64,000 nucleotides of DNA from Lentzea aerocolonigenes. Its GTDB lineage: Bacteria > Actinomycetota > Actinomycetes > Mycobacteriales > Pseudonocardiaceae. The first letter of the stretch is position 1; every line of letters starts with the position of its first letter. The notes beneath the pieces are model-generated. The model ran no database searches. It saw only the letters and a list, made by a program, of their open reading frames with translations, and was not told where the DNA came from. Made by a program: the position numbers and the translations under genes. Location of the stretch: positions 124,001-188,000 of the forward strand of contig NZ_BBOJ01000022.1 of the NCBI RefSeq assembly GCF_000974445.1, written 5' to 3'. Positions 1-8,026 of the stretch are shown here, piece after piece.

Positions 1-360
1 CCACTCCACCGACGCGGGCGCGTCCAGCGGTAAGAGGGAGATCGACTCGTCGGAGTGCTGCCAGGCCGTGCGGTAGAGGTCCAAGAGGTACTCACGGCTC
101 TCGGTGGGCTTGGCCCACATGTCGCCGTTCTCCCAGATCGACTTGTCCTCGACCCACGGCAGCGTCACCGGCGCGGGGCGGCCCACGGAGTCGCCGAGGT
201 AGCCGAGCTCGATGCCGATCAGGTGCTTCACCAGGCCGAGCAGGTTCGTGCCGCTGGGCACGAGCGGTCGGCGCACGTCGTACTCGCTGAGGCCCTCCAA
301 CGAGGAAACGACGGAGTCGCGGGAGTCCTGCAGGTAGCGGCGGAGGTCGTCGGCGGTCAT
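1..360 (-). CDS. DinB/DUF664-family protein (3' end outside window)
   Basis: From the ATG at 360 the minus strand reads 120 codons without a stop and runs off the left edge. The N-terminus (MTADDLRRYLQDSRDSV) and a VKHLIGIE block with a His near residue 46 match the DUF664 branch of the DinB four-helix-bundle superfamily; that His is normally the first ligand of a three-His metal site. Members include thiol-dependent S-transferases and many proteins of unknown role. The metal ligands expected nearer the C-terminus lie outside the window. A second, divergent DinB-fold gene starts at 635, so the 274 bp between them probably carries two promoters. Superfamily reasonably sure, activity unknown. 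Confidence 0.75.
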   Translation of the reverse strand, partial: MTADDLRRYLQDSRDSVVSSLEGLSEYDVRRPLVPSGTNLLGLVKHLIGIELGYLGDSVGRPAPVTLPWVEDKSIWENGDMWAKPTESREYLLDLYRTAWQHSDESISLLPLDAPASVEW

Positions 361-634
361 GGTTCGGACGGTACCGACGGGGTCTGACAGTTCTCGGCGA
401 GTCTCCTACCACCGCGCACCTCAGCCGCGCTCGATCGGCGGTCGAGAGCCGGGCGTGAAACAACAAGGCCGTGTCACTTTCGGCTGACTCACGGAGAGTG
501 ACGCGCAGGTCAGCGCCCGATCGCTCGAAAGTCGCTCGAGTTTCGCTGGAGCGGCCGCTCGTCTAGGACACAAGCTGACCTCAAGTGGTCATACAGTCGT
601 TCATGTCGGGACAAACGAGCGAAGGACTAGAGCG

Positions 635-1153
635 ATGACCACCACCGAGATCCTCACCGGCGAGCGCGCGGACCTGCTCGAGAGCCTCCAGCAGCACCGC
701 TACTTCCTGACGTTCACGGCGAAGGGCCTCACCGACGAGCAGGCCGCGTCCAGCCCGACGGTCAGCGCGCTGTCGGTCGGCGGCTTGATCAAGCACGTCG
801 CGACGGTCGAGGAGAACTGGGTCAAGTTCATCGAGGAGGGCACGTCGGCGCTGGAGGCCGACCCCGATTCGGACGCCTACGACAGCCACGAGCGCAACTT
901 CCGGATGGAGCCGGGCGAGACGCTGGAGAGCATCCTCGAGCGCTACCACAAGATCGCCGCGCACACCGACAAGCTCGTCGAGACGGTCGACATGGACCTC
1001 TCGCACAAGCTGCCGAGCGCGCCGTGGTTCCCCGAGGGCAAGGCGTGGTCGGCGCGGCGCGTGTTCGCGCACATCATCGCCGAGACCTCGCAGCACGCGG
1101 GCCACGCGGACATCATCCGCGAGACGATCGACGGCCAGAAGACGATGGGCTAG
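635..1153 (+). CDS. DinB-family protein
   Basis: 172 aa, close to the normal family length. A His near residue 54 (LIKHVATVEENW) and the C-terminal block AETSQHAGHADIIRE have the His spacing of DinB/DUF664 metal-binding four-helix proteins. In Actinobacteria this fold includes mycothiol-dependent enzymes, so a low-molecular-weight-thiol role is possible but not shown. The start ATG follows a purine-rich GAAGGA about ten bases upstream. A TGACC-n6-GGTCA dyad at 576-591 lies in the putative promoter. The gene ends just before the large hairpin at 1155-1217. Confidence 0.8.
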   Translation: MTTTEILTGERADLLESLQQHRYFLTFTAKGLTDEQAASSPTVSALSVGGLIKHVATVEENWVKFIEEGTSALEADPDSDAYDSHERNFRMEPGETLESILERYHKIAAHTDKLVETVDMDLSHKLPSAPWFPEGKAWSARRVFAHIIAETSQHAGHADIIRETIDGQKTMG

Positions 1154-1154
1154 G

Positions 1155-1217
1155 CACTCGTGATGAACGGCGCACTCGTCCACGTGAGGTGGACCAATGC
1201 GCCGTTCATCACGAGTG
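1155..1217. repeat. 63-bp perfect hairpin repeat
   Basis: Two 20-bp arms (1155-1174 and 1198-1217) are perfect reverse complements. The spacer holds a second dyad, GTCCAC (1178-1183) and GTGGAC (1189-1194), around a GTGAG loop, so the whole 63 bp folds into one long hairpin with a small internal loop. It starts two bases after the DinB stop and ends 12 bases before the converging sulfatase-like gene, so it could act as a bidirectional terminator. No T-tract follows. The length and perfection also fit a dispersed palindromic repeat of actinomycetes. Confidence 0.75.
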
Positions 1218-1229
1218 GCGGTAGCGCTC

Positions 1230-2810
1230 CTAGGGGCGGGGTGGCGAGAAGGTCGAGAGGAACTGGTCCCGGAAGTCGCTCATCCGCGACACCGGGGCCG
1301 ACCCTCCCGGCCTGATGCCGTCGTCCCACTTCCAGGCCTCGACGCGCTGCAGCACCGCCGGGTCCTTGGCGACGATGGTGATCGGCACGTCCCGCGAGGC
1401 CCCCTCGCCGGTCACCATCTGCGCCGGCTGGTGGTCGCCGAGGAACACGAAGACCAGGTTCTCGTCGCCGTACCGTTCGAGGTACGAGACCACCGACTCC
1501 AGCGAGTACGAGATCGAGTGCCCGTAGTCGGCGCGCACGGCGGCCGGGTCGCGGCCGAAGATCGACTCCGGCGGGTCGTTCGAGGCCGGCATGGTCGAGT
1601 AGATCGAGCCGTCGCCCAGCTTCGACCAGTCCACCGAATCCGGCGTCGGCGACCACGGGGCGTGCGAGGACACCATCGGGATCGCCGCCATCAACGGGGC
1701 GTGTTCACCCGAACGTTCGTTGCGTTGGAACGACTCCAACGTGAACTGGTCCGGCGTCGTCGCGTACCCGAAGCGCGGCCCCTTGTAACCGAGGTCCTGG
1801 GCGGCGTAGATCTTGTTGTAGTGGAAGAAGTCGCCTTCCGGCCACGCCTGCGTGATGCCGGGGACGACGCCGACCGAGCGCCACGACGACTCGCGGAACG
1901 CCCGCGGCAGCGTCAGCCGGTCCGAGGCCACCAGGTTGCGGTAGCGCTGCTGGTTGTCGATCCACAGCCCGGACAGCAGCGTCGCCTGCGCCATCCAGCT
2001 GCCGCCGCCGGCCGTCGGCGAGGTCAGGAACGCGGACTTGGCCGTGTACCCGGCCGCCTTCAGCCGGTCGTTGCCGGCGGCCAGCTTCGCGGACACGTCC
2101 GGCAGGTCGAGGGCGGACTTGCCGTAGCTCTCCACGAACGTGAAGACGACGTCCTTGCCCTGCAACGAGGACAGCAGGCCGGGGTGGTCGCGGTACGCGT
2201 CGACCGAGGCCTCCGCGGCGAACACCTCCTGATCGTGCAGCCCGAGCCGCACGCGCTTGGCGTGATCGACCAACGACGTCGCGGCGGCGTCCGAGTACAC
2301 CGGAACCCCCGGCACGGCAAGGGAAACGCACGCCACCGCCGCCAGCGCGACCACGCGGATCGCGACCGGACGACGACCTGCCGCGACGGAACCCAGCCGC
2401 AGCACCGAAACCGCGGCGAGCCACACGATGCCGACGACCAGTGCCACCGCGAGCCCCACGGCCAGCACGGAGGCGAAGCGGCCGAACGTCACGTCCACGA
2501 AGTCGACCGCCGGCACCAGCAGCGGCCAGTCGAGCACCAGGTCGAACGGCCGGTACAGCACCATGTCGAAGCCGATGTCCATGATCTTGACGACGGTGAA
2601 CAGTCCCAGCGCGATGCCGGCCGCGACAGCGAAGGGCTTGCGCACCCGCTCCGGCAGCAGCACCAGCACCATCACGCCGATGAGACCTTCGAGCGGCACC
2701 CGCAGGAACGCCTCGAACGTGAACTTCTCCAGGTCGCTCGGTGCGATGAGCACGAACAACACGAACAGCCCTGCCAGGACAGTGGCCGTCCGACGCAGCA
2801 ACATCCTCAC
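1230..2810 (-). CDS. Membrane-anchored sulfatase/LTA-synthase-like protein
   Basis: 526 aa. About five hydrophobic helices in the first 170 residues are followed by a large extracytoplasmic domain of the alkaline phosphatase/sulfatase superfamily. Visible marks are VVFTFVESYG (metal-binding Glu), a Gly/Ser/Thr-rich stretch TAGGGSWMAQATLLSG where the nucleophile normally lies, and FLGDHQP (Asp-His metal ligands). Related proteins move phosphoglycerol or phosphoethanolamine groups onto envelope polymers or lipids; the substrate here is unknown. GTG 2810 is preferred because GGGG sits seven bases upstream; ATG 2804 is an alternative. It stands alone, divergent from the RibD-like gene. Confidence 0.75.
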   Translation of the reverse strand: MRMLLRRTATVLAGLFVLFVLIAPSDLEKFTFEAFLRVPLEGLIGVMVLVLLPERVRKPFAVAAGIALGLFTVVKIMDIGFDMVLYRPFDLVLDWPLLVPAVDFVDVTFGRFASVLAVGLAVALVVGIVWLAAVSVLRLGSVAAGRRPVAIRVVALAAVACVSLAVPGVPVYSDAAATSLVDHAKRVRLGLHDQEVFAAEASVDAYRDHPGLLSSLQGKDVVFTFVESYGKSALDLPDVSAKLAAGNDRLKAAGYTAKSAFLTSPTAGGGSWMAQATLLSGLWIDNQQRYRNLVASDRLTLPRAFRESSWRSVGVVPGITQAWPEGDFFHYNKIYAAQDLGYKGPRFGYATTPDQFTLESFQRNERSGEHAPLMAAIPMVSSHAPWSPTPDSVDWSKLGDGSIYSTMPASNDPPESIFGRDPAAVRADYGHSISYSLESVVSYLERYGDENLVFVFLGDHQPAQMVTGEGASRDVPITIVAKDPAVLQRVEAWKWDDGIRPGGSAPVSRMSDFRDQFLSTFSPPRP

Positions 2811-2887
2811 CGAGAATCCCCTTTCCTGACCTATGAGGTAAACGCGGCACGGCCCGTGCGCGGTTCAACTGCACTACCATCGAGCCC

Positions 2888-3541
2888 GTGACCCGCCCGC
2901 ACGTTCTGCTGAGCGTCGCCGTTAGCCTCGACGGCCACATCGACGATCGCGGCACCGAGAGGTTTCCGCTTTCCAACGCCGAGGACTTCGATCACGTCGA
3001 CCGGATGCGCGCGGAGTCGGACGCGATTCTCGCCGGTGCCGAGACGCTGCGCCGTGACAACGCGCGCCTGCTCGTGTACAGCGAAGAGCGGCGCGCGCAG
3101 AGAATAGCGGAGGGCAAACCGGAGCTCCCGCTGCGGGTCACCGTCACCCGAAGCGGTGATCTAGATCCTGACCTGCTGTTTTGGCACTGCGGCGGCCCAT
3201 GCCTGGTCTACACCAAGAGCCCCACGACCACGGTCGACCATCTCGCCGAAACGAAAATCTTCAGCGATTTCCCAGAAATTCTGGACGATCTCGGCGCGCG
3301 CGGCGTGAGAAAGCTCATGGTCGAAGGCGGTACGAGCATTCACACGGCGTTCCTCGCCGCCGGACTCGCGGACGAGATCAGGGTCGCGGTCGCGCCGATG
3401 CTGATCGGGCAGGCGACCGCCCCGCGTTTCGTGAATCCCGCCGAATTCCCCGGTGGACCGGCACGCCGATTCCACCTGGAGGACGTCGCGAAAGTCGGGG
3501 ACGTCGCCGTGCTGCGCTACTTCCCGAAAGTCACTTCCTGA
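2888..3541 (+). CDS. RibD C-terminal-type reductase (DHFR-like fold)
   Basis: 217 aa. The N-terminus HVLLSVAVSLDGHIDD, the DAILAGAETLRRDNARL block and the VRKLMVEGGTSIH motif are typical of the RibD C-terminal/bacterial DHFR-like reductases. These use NAD(P)H to reduce the ribosyl side chain of a diaminopyrimidine nucleotide in riboflavin synthesis. The deaminase half of bifunctional RibD is absent. A GTP cyclohydrolase II-like gene is 6 kb away in a block of pterin/nucleotide enzymes, which suggests a substrate related to ribosylaminopyrimidine. The start is GTG with no clear SD. The 3' end overlaps the convergent DoxX gene by 11 bp. Confidence 0.8.
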   Translation: MTRPHVLLSVAVSLDGHIDDRGTERFPLSNAEDFDHVDRMRAESDAILAGAETLRRDNARLLVYSEERRAQRIAEGKPELPLRVTVTRSGDLDPDLLFWHCGGPCLVYTKSPTTTVDHLAETKIFSDFPEILDDLGARGVRKLMVEGGTSIHTAFLAAGLADEIRVAVAPMLIGQATAPRFVNPAEFPGGPARRFHLEDVAKVGDVAVLRYFPKVTS

Positions 3542-3923
3542 ACAGCCCGAGGATCTGCTCGCGGCGGTAGACCGCGATCACCAGCGCCCAGATCATGAAC
3601 ACGATCGGCATCGTGGCGGCCTTGAACCCGCCGTTGGTGACGAGGAACAGTTCGGTGAGCGCGGCACCGCCCATGATCCCGGCGAGCGCCAGCGCCGCGA
3701 AGCCGCAGACGCGCGGGATCAGCAGGCCGATCGCGGCACCGATCTCCAGCACGCCGGTGAAGTAGCGGAACCACTGGCCGAAGCCGATGTCGTCGAACTT
3801 CGCGACGAACTGGTCGGTGAACAACGCGGAGCCGTTCAGGACGAACTGCACGGCGAGAACGATCTGCAGGATCCAGACGACGATGTTGCCGACCTTCGCC
3901 GCGGTCGAGGTCTGCTCAGACAT
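3531..3923 (-). CDS. DoxX-family membrane protein
   Basis: 130 aa with four predicted transmembrane helices and the DoxX layout: a hydrophobic start (VVWILQIVLAVQFVLNG), a short loop with FGQWFRYFTGVLEIGAAIGLL, then two further helices. DoxX proteins are small integral membrane proteins, some tied to quinone or thiol redox systems, most without a known reaction. It overlaps the upstream CDP-alcohol phosphatidyltransferase gene by 8 bp, so the two are translationally coupled on the minus strand. That links it to the surrounding cluster, but its role is unknown. Confidence 0.75.
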   Translation of the reverse strand: MSEQTSTAAKVGNIVVWILQIVLAVQFVLNGSALFTDQFVAKFDDIGFGQWFRYFTGVLEIGAAIGLLIPRVCGFAALALAGIMGGAALTELFLVTNGGFKAATMPIVFMIWALVIAVYRREQILGLFRK

Positions 3924-4650
3924 GGCGGGATCCTCCCACCGACACCGCCGCGTTGCGCCACAGCCACAGCACGTCGCGACCGAACGACCACACCAGCGAG
4001 GCGAGCGCGAGACCGACCAGAACGGCCGCGAACGGCAGCAGGCCCGACGCCGCCACGACGAGGAAGATCCCCTGCACCGCGGCCACGACCTTGCGCGCGT
4101 AGCTGGCCGGCAGAGGTGCGTTCATCCAGCGGAAACGCCACGACGCGGCCACGAACACGTACCGCATGAGCCCGATCGCGAGCACCCACGGCCCCATGTG
4201 CACGGCCACGTACGCGCTCAGCACCAGGATCAGGAACGCGTCGACCTCCATGTCGAACCGGGCTCCGAGCGCGGTCGACGTGCCGGTGCGGCGGGCGACC
4301 TGACCGTCGACCCAGTCGAGCGACAACGCGACCGCGGCCAGCGTCACGACCAGCGCCACCGGCACGTCCTGGCCCGCGCGGTCCGCGACGAGCGCCGTCA
4401 CCGCGCCGACCATCAGGCCGCGCGCCAGCGTGACGCGGTCGGCCGGGCCCAGTGACCTGGTGCGATGCCGCTGCATGCCGTAGCCGAGGAACGCCCACGT
4501 GGCGAACCCGTAGGCCAGACCGGCGGCCCAGCCGAGCGGCCCCAGACCGGCGGTCACCCCGACCACACCCAGCAGGAGCACCTGGGCTGCGGCCCAGACG
4601 GCAGGCTCCCGTACGACGACGGACGCCCTGGTGTGCTGAAGTGTGATCAT
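3916..4650 (-). CDS. CDP-alcohol phosphatidyltransferase
   Basis: 244 aa, about six transmembrane helices. The full family signature DG-x2-AR-x8-G-x3-D-x3-D is present (DWVDGQVARRTG ... GARFDMEVD), so the enzyme should be active: it would transfer a phosphatidyl or other phosphoalcohol group from a CDP-activated donor to an alcohol at the inner leaflet. The acceptor cannot be read from sequence. I use ATG 4650 because AGGAG lies six bases upstream; an open frame continues to 4698 but would overlap the divergent dehydrogenase start. The 41 bp between the two genes must hold both promoters. First gene of a two-gene unit with DoxX. Confidence 0.85.
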   Translation of the reverse strand: MITLQHTRASVVVREPAVWAAAQVLLLGVVGVTAGLGPLGWAAGLAYGFATWAFLGYGMQRHRTRSLGPADRVTLARGLMVGAVTALVADRAGQDVPVALVVTLAAVALSLDWVDGQVARRTGTSTALGARFDMEVDAFLILVLSAYVAVHMGPWVLAIGLMRYVFVAASWRFRWMNAPLPASYARKVVAAVQGIFLVVAASGLLPFAAVLVGLALASLVWSFGRDVLWLWRNAAVSVGGSRHV

Positions 4651-4691
4651 CAGGTGCTCCTGGTGGACTTCGTGCGGCGGAGGTGTTGTGA

Positions 4692-5675
4692 GTGACACGT
4701 ACGGCGAGTGCCTTTTGGCTCAATGAATCCGGAAAAGGGGAAGTCCGTCAGGTCGCGCTGGCCGAGCCCGGCCCCGGCGAGGTCGAGGTGCGGACGCTGT
4801 TCTCCGGTGTCAGCCGCGGCACGGAGACCCTCGTGCACCGCGGTGGTGTGCCGGAGAACCAGTACGCGGCGATGAGGGCTCCTTTCCAGGAAGGGGACTT
4901 CCCGTGGCCGGTGAAGTACGGGTACCTCAACGTGGGCGTCGTTGAACACGGACCCGAACAACTCCGCGGGCGCACGGTGTTCTGCCTCTATCCACACCAG
5001 ACCCGTTACGTGGTACCGGAAAGCTCGGTCACGCCCGTTCCGGGCGACGTTCCGGCCGCCCGCGCGGTGCTCGCGGGCACCGTCGAGACCGCGGTGAACG
5101 CCGTGTGGGACGCGCGTCCGCTGATCGGCGACCGGATCGCGGTGGTCGGCGGCGGCATGGTCGGGTCGAGCATCGCGGCGGTCCTCGCCACGTTCCCCGG
5201 AGCGCGCGTGCAGCTCGTGGACGCGGATCCGAGCCGCGAAACCGTCGCCGATCAGCTCGGTGTGGGCTTCGCGTTGCCGGACAACGCTCTCGACGGGTGC
5301 GACCTCGTCTTCCACGCCAGCGCGACCGAACCCGGCCTCACCACCGCGCTGAACCTGCTCGCGCCGGAAGGCCGGGTCGTCGAGCTCAGCTGGTACGGCG
5401 ACAAGAAGATCTCGGTTCCGCTCGGCGAGTTCTTCCACTCGCGGCGCCTCACGATCCGCAGCAGCCAGGTCGGCACGGTCGGCCGCCCCGACCGCAGCTA
5501 CGCCGAACGCATGGCGCTGGCGCTGGACCTGCTGGCCGGGGACCGGTTCGACGCGCTGATCACCGGTTCCAGCGCGTTCGAGGAGCTGCCGGACGTCATG
5601 CCGAAGCTGGCGAGCGGGGAGATTCCGGCGCTGTGCCACCGGATTGACTACGGTCAAGCGCATGTTTCCGAGTGA
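4692..5675 (+). CDS. MDR-superfamily dehydrogenase (BchC-like)
   Basis: 327 aa. The N-terminal GroES-like part contains FSGVSRGTETLVHRG and the second half a Rossmann motif IAVVGGGMVGSSIAAVLA. The Cys/His/Glu set of catalytic-zinc alcohol dehydrogenases is not in its usual place: the SGVSRGTE motif belongs to the BchC-like branch (2-desacetyl-2-hydroxyethyl bacteriochlorophyllide dehydrogenase and relatives), and calling it zinc-dependent would be unsafe. It probably oxidises or reduces a hydroxyethyl or sugar-type side chain with NAD(P). The GTG start has GGAGG eight bases upstream. The 3' end overlaps the creatininase-like gene, so the two are coupled. Confidence 0.8.
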   Translation: MTRTASAFWLNESGKGEVRQVALAEPGPGEVEVRTLFSGVSRGTETLVHRGGVPENQYAAMRAPFQEGDFPWPVKYGYLNVGVVEHGPEQLRGRTVFCLYPHQTRYVVPESSVTPVPGDVPAARAVLAGTVETAVNAVWDARPLIGDRIAVVGGGMVGSSIAAVLATFPGARVQLVDADPSRETVADQLGVGFALPDNALDGCDLVFHASATEPGLTTALNLLAPEGRVVELSWYGDKKISVPLGEFFHSRRLTIRSSQVGTVGRPDRSYAERMALALDLLAGDRFDALITGSSAFEELPDVMPKLASGEIPALCHRIDYGQAHVSE

Positions 5676-6354
5676 CACCACGGTCGACGTCCGCGACCAG
5701 CGCGTGGCCGTGCTCCCGGTCGGCAGCACCGAGCAGCACGGCCCGCACCTGCCGCTCGCCACGGACTCGGTGATCGCGTGGACGATCGCGTCGGAGATCG
5801 CCGCGCGGCACCCGGTCCGGCTGCTCCCGCCGATCCAGTTCTCGTGCTCGCAGGAGCACGCCGACTGGCCCGGCACCGTCAGCATCTCCGCGCGCACGCT
5901 GGTCTCAGTGATCACGGACATCGCGGACTCTTTGCGGCGCAACGGTGTCACCGGCCTGGTGCTGGTGAACGGGCACGGTGGCAACTACGTGCTGTCGAAC
6001 GTCGTGCAGGAGAACGAGAACATGGCGCTGTTCCCGGGACGGGACGACTGGGCGTTCGCGCGGGAGAAGGCCGGCATCGAGACCTCCGCGTACAGCGACA
6101 TGCACGCGGGTGAGCTGGAGACGTCGATCCTGCTGCACGCTCACCCCGATCTGATCCGTCCCGGCTACGAAACCGCTGACCACCTGGCGGAGGACCGGCG
6201 GCACATGCTCACCCTCGGTCTGGCGCCGTACACGTCCTCCGGCGTCATCGGGAGGCCTTCTCTCGCGTCAGCGCGCAAGGGCGAGCTCCTGCTCGCGGGG
6301 CTGGCCGAGTCCTTCGGCCACTACCTCGGCCTTTTCGACCTTGGTACGGCGTGA
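5662..6354 (+). CDS. Creatininase-superfamily amidohydrolase (ArfB/MftE-like)
   Basis: 230 aa from ATG 5662 (an in-frame TTG at 5644 is an alternative). The metal ligands of the family are visible: STEQHGPHLPLATD supplies Glu, His and Asp; VNGHGGN gives the conserved loop; DMHAGELETS gives the His and catalytic-side Glu. The family includes creatininase, the mycofactocin peptidase MftE, and archaeal ArfB, which removes the formyl group from the formamidopyrimidine made from GTP in riboflavin/F420 synthesis. With a GTP cyclohydrolase II variant in the same cluster, an ArfB-like deformylase role is the most economical inference. It overlaps the dehydrogenase gene by 14 bp and the convergent flippase-like gene by 87 bp. 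Confidence 0.85.
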   Translation: MFPSDTTVDVRDQRVAVLPVGSTEQHGPHLPLATDSVIAWTIASEIAARHPVRLLPPIQFSCSQEHADWPGTVSISARTLVSVITDIADSLRRNGVTGLVLVNGHGGNYVLSNVVQENENMALFPGRDDWAFAREKAGIETSAYSDMHAGELETSILLHAHPDLIRPGYETADHLAEDRRHMLTLGLAPYTSSGVIGRPSLASARKGELLLAGLAESFGHYLGLFDLGTA

Positions 6355-7233
6355 GAGGAACAGCACGACCGCGCCGGGCAGAGCGGCGATCAACGCCAGC
6401 ACGCCGTAGACGATGCCCGTGGTGAAACCGTGCTGGGCGCCCAGTCCGGCGGCGCCGAAGGCCACCGCGAGGAACGCCTCGCGCGGGCCGAACCCGCCGA
6501 TGTTGACCGGGATGGCCATGATCAGCAGCGCCAGCACGACGACCGGCGCGAGCTGGGTGATCGTGGCGGTCGACCCGGCGGCGCGGGCGGCGACCACGAA
6601 CATCGCCACGTACCCGGCGACCGTGGCGGCCGACAGTGCGATGACCGCGGGCCAGGTCTTGAACGACAACAGCCTGATGCCGTCCGCGAGAGTATTGACC
6701 AGGACGCGGCGCACGGGCTTGATGTGCCAGCCGGCGACCGCCGCAACGGCCAGACCAGCGAGAACGAGCCCCACCGTGGTGCCGCTCAGGTCGAGGTCGA
6801 AGCCGGGCGCGGGGTGCAGCAGCAGCACCCCGAGGCCGATCCCGATGAGCACGACCTGGCCGGCGAAGCGCTCGAAGAACACGGCGCGCACGCCCCGTCC
6901 GACGTCGCCCGACTCACGTCCGTGGTTGACCGCGCGGTGCACGTCACCGAGCACGCCCGCGGGCAACACGGCGTTGACGAGCAACGCGCGGTAGTAGTCG
7001 CTGACCGCGGTCCGCATGGTCAGCGACAGGCCGAGGCGGCGCGCGACGAGCACCCAGCGGCCGGCGCTGAGCAGTGTCGTCACGAACCCGATCGCAAGTG
7101 CGGCGGCGACGGAGAACGCGTCGATCGCGCGCAGTCCGTCCACGAACGCCCCGGTGCCCAGGCGCAGGCCCACCGCCACCAGGATCGCGACCGCCAGCAC
7201 CAGGCGAAGCCACGGCCAGAACTTCTTCATCAC
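6268..7233 (-). CDS. Flippase-like membrane protein (LPG-synthase TM domain)
   Basis: 321 aa with about eight transmembrane helices, matching the transmembrane half of lysylphosphatidylglycerol synthase (UPF0104/AglD-type). The conserved stretch near the end reads IPVNIGGFGPREAF; DYYRALLVNAVLPAGVLGD is the other family block. The cytoplasmic aminoacyl-transferase domain of MprF is absent. Such free-standing domains are found beside glycosyltransferases and are thought to move or bind lipid-linked intermediates. Last gene of the minus-strand run PTPS-like, glycosyltransferase, methyltransferase, flippase. Its 3' end overlaps the converging creatininase-like gene by 87 bp. Confidence 0.8.
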   Translation of the reverse strand: MMKKFWPWLRLVLAVAILVAVGLRLGTGAFVDGLRAIDAFSVAAALAIGFVTTLLSAGRWVLVARRLGLSLTMRTAVSDYYRALLVNAVLPAGVLGDVHRAVNHGRESGDVGRGVRAVFFERFAGQVVLIGIGLGVLLLHPAPGFDLDLSGTTVGLVLAGLAVAAVAGWHIKPVRRVLVNTLADGIRLLSFKTWPAVIALSAATVAGYVAMFVVAARAAGSTATITQLAPVVVLALLIMAIPVNIGGFGPREAFLAVAFGAAGLGAQHGFTTGIVYGVLALIAALPGAVVLFLSRRTKVEKAEVVAEGLGQPREQELALAR

Positions 7234-7246
7234 ACAGCTCCCTGGA

Positions 7247-8026
7247 TCATGACTTGGCGGGTATCGCTAGCAGGTCGACGTGGTGGACCACCGCGGAAGC
7301 CTCTGACCTGCGGCGCAGGTACTCGGGCGCTTCTGCGGCCAGTGCGGGTTCCTGCTCGACAGCCGCGCCGACCCAGCCCTTCAGCCATTCGCGCTGCAGT
7401 GCGTCGGAGTTCAGGCGCCACGGGCTCGAAGCCGTTCGAACCGAAGCGCCCGCTGCCACGAATGCCTCTTCAGCAGCGGCCGGAGCGTCCGGTCCGAGAA
7501 GCTCGCGCCCGTCCACGACGCGGCGCTGGTGAGCGTTGAACGCGTCCTGGAAGGCGGCGTCGAGCGGCTCGGCCGGTTCGAACTCGATCCGGCCTGCCAC
7601 CGAGAGCGTGAACAGTGCGGGCACATGTGCTTCTACGCATGCAACCGCCAGAGCGTTCATCTCGTTGACAGTGAGCAAGTCGAGCAGCGCGGAGCAGGTG
7701 ACCAGGTCAGAGCCCGCGAGGTCGGCGGCGGTGAGCTCGGTGAGGTCACCCTCACGAGTCTCGGCGGTGACGTTCTCGAGGGCGCTCACACCGGCCTCCG
7801 CCAGCGCGAGCAGCCGAGGGTCGCGGTCGTGCAGCACCCAGTGCTGTACGCCGCCGAGCCTCCCGGCGAGCCATCGTCCCATCGATCCCGTGCCACAACC
7901 CAGATCACGGATCGTCAGCGGGTTTCGGTTCACCAGAGTTTCGCGGACCACGTCGACGAGCTCGGTCGAGCGTGCCTGAGCGTCCGCGTTCTCCCGCAGT
8001 GCCAGCCATTCCGGCGCGAAGGTCAT
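7247..8026 (-). CDS. Class I SAM-dependent methyltransferase
   Basis: 259 aa. Motif I is clear (IRDLGCGTGSMGRWLAGRL), followed by an acidic end of strand beta2 (VLHDRDPRLLALA) and a motif-II-like SDLVTCSALLDLL. These are the features of Rossmann-type methyltransferases using S-adenosylmethionine. The substrate is unknown; its place between a glycosyltransferase and a flippase-like gene suggests a sugar, lipid or pterin-type small molecule. The start overlaps the glycosyltransferase stop by four bases, and the flippase-like gene starts 13 bp downstream, so the genes form one operon. Confidence 0.8.
   Translation of the reverse strand: MTFAPEWLALRENADAQARSTELVDVVRETLVNRNPLTIRDLGCGTGSMGRWLAGRLGGVQHWVLHDRDPRLLALAEAGVSALENVTAETREGDLTELTAADLAGSDLVTCSALLDLLTVNEMNALAVACVEAHVPALFTLSVAGRIEFEPAEPLDAAFQDAFNAHQRRVVDGRELLGPDAPAAAEEAFVAAGASVRTASSPWRLNSDALQREWLKGWVGAAVEQEPALAAEAPEYLRRRSEASAVVHHVDLLAIPAKS

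Noticed and set aside
1197..2891. 564-codon plus-strand frame opposite the sulfatase-like gene
   Set aside because: His/Arg-rich shadow of a membrane protein with intact catalytic motifs on the other strand.
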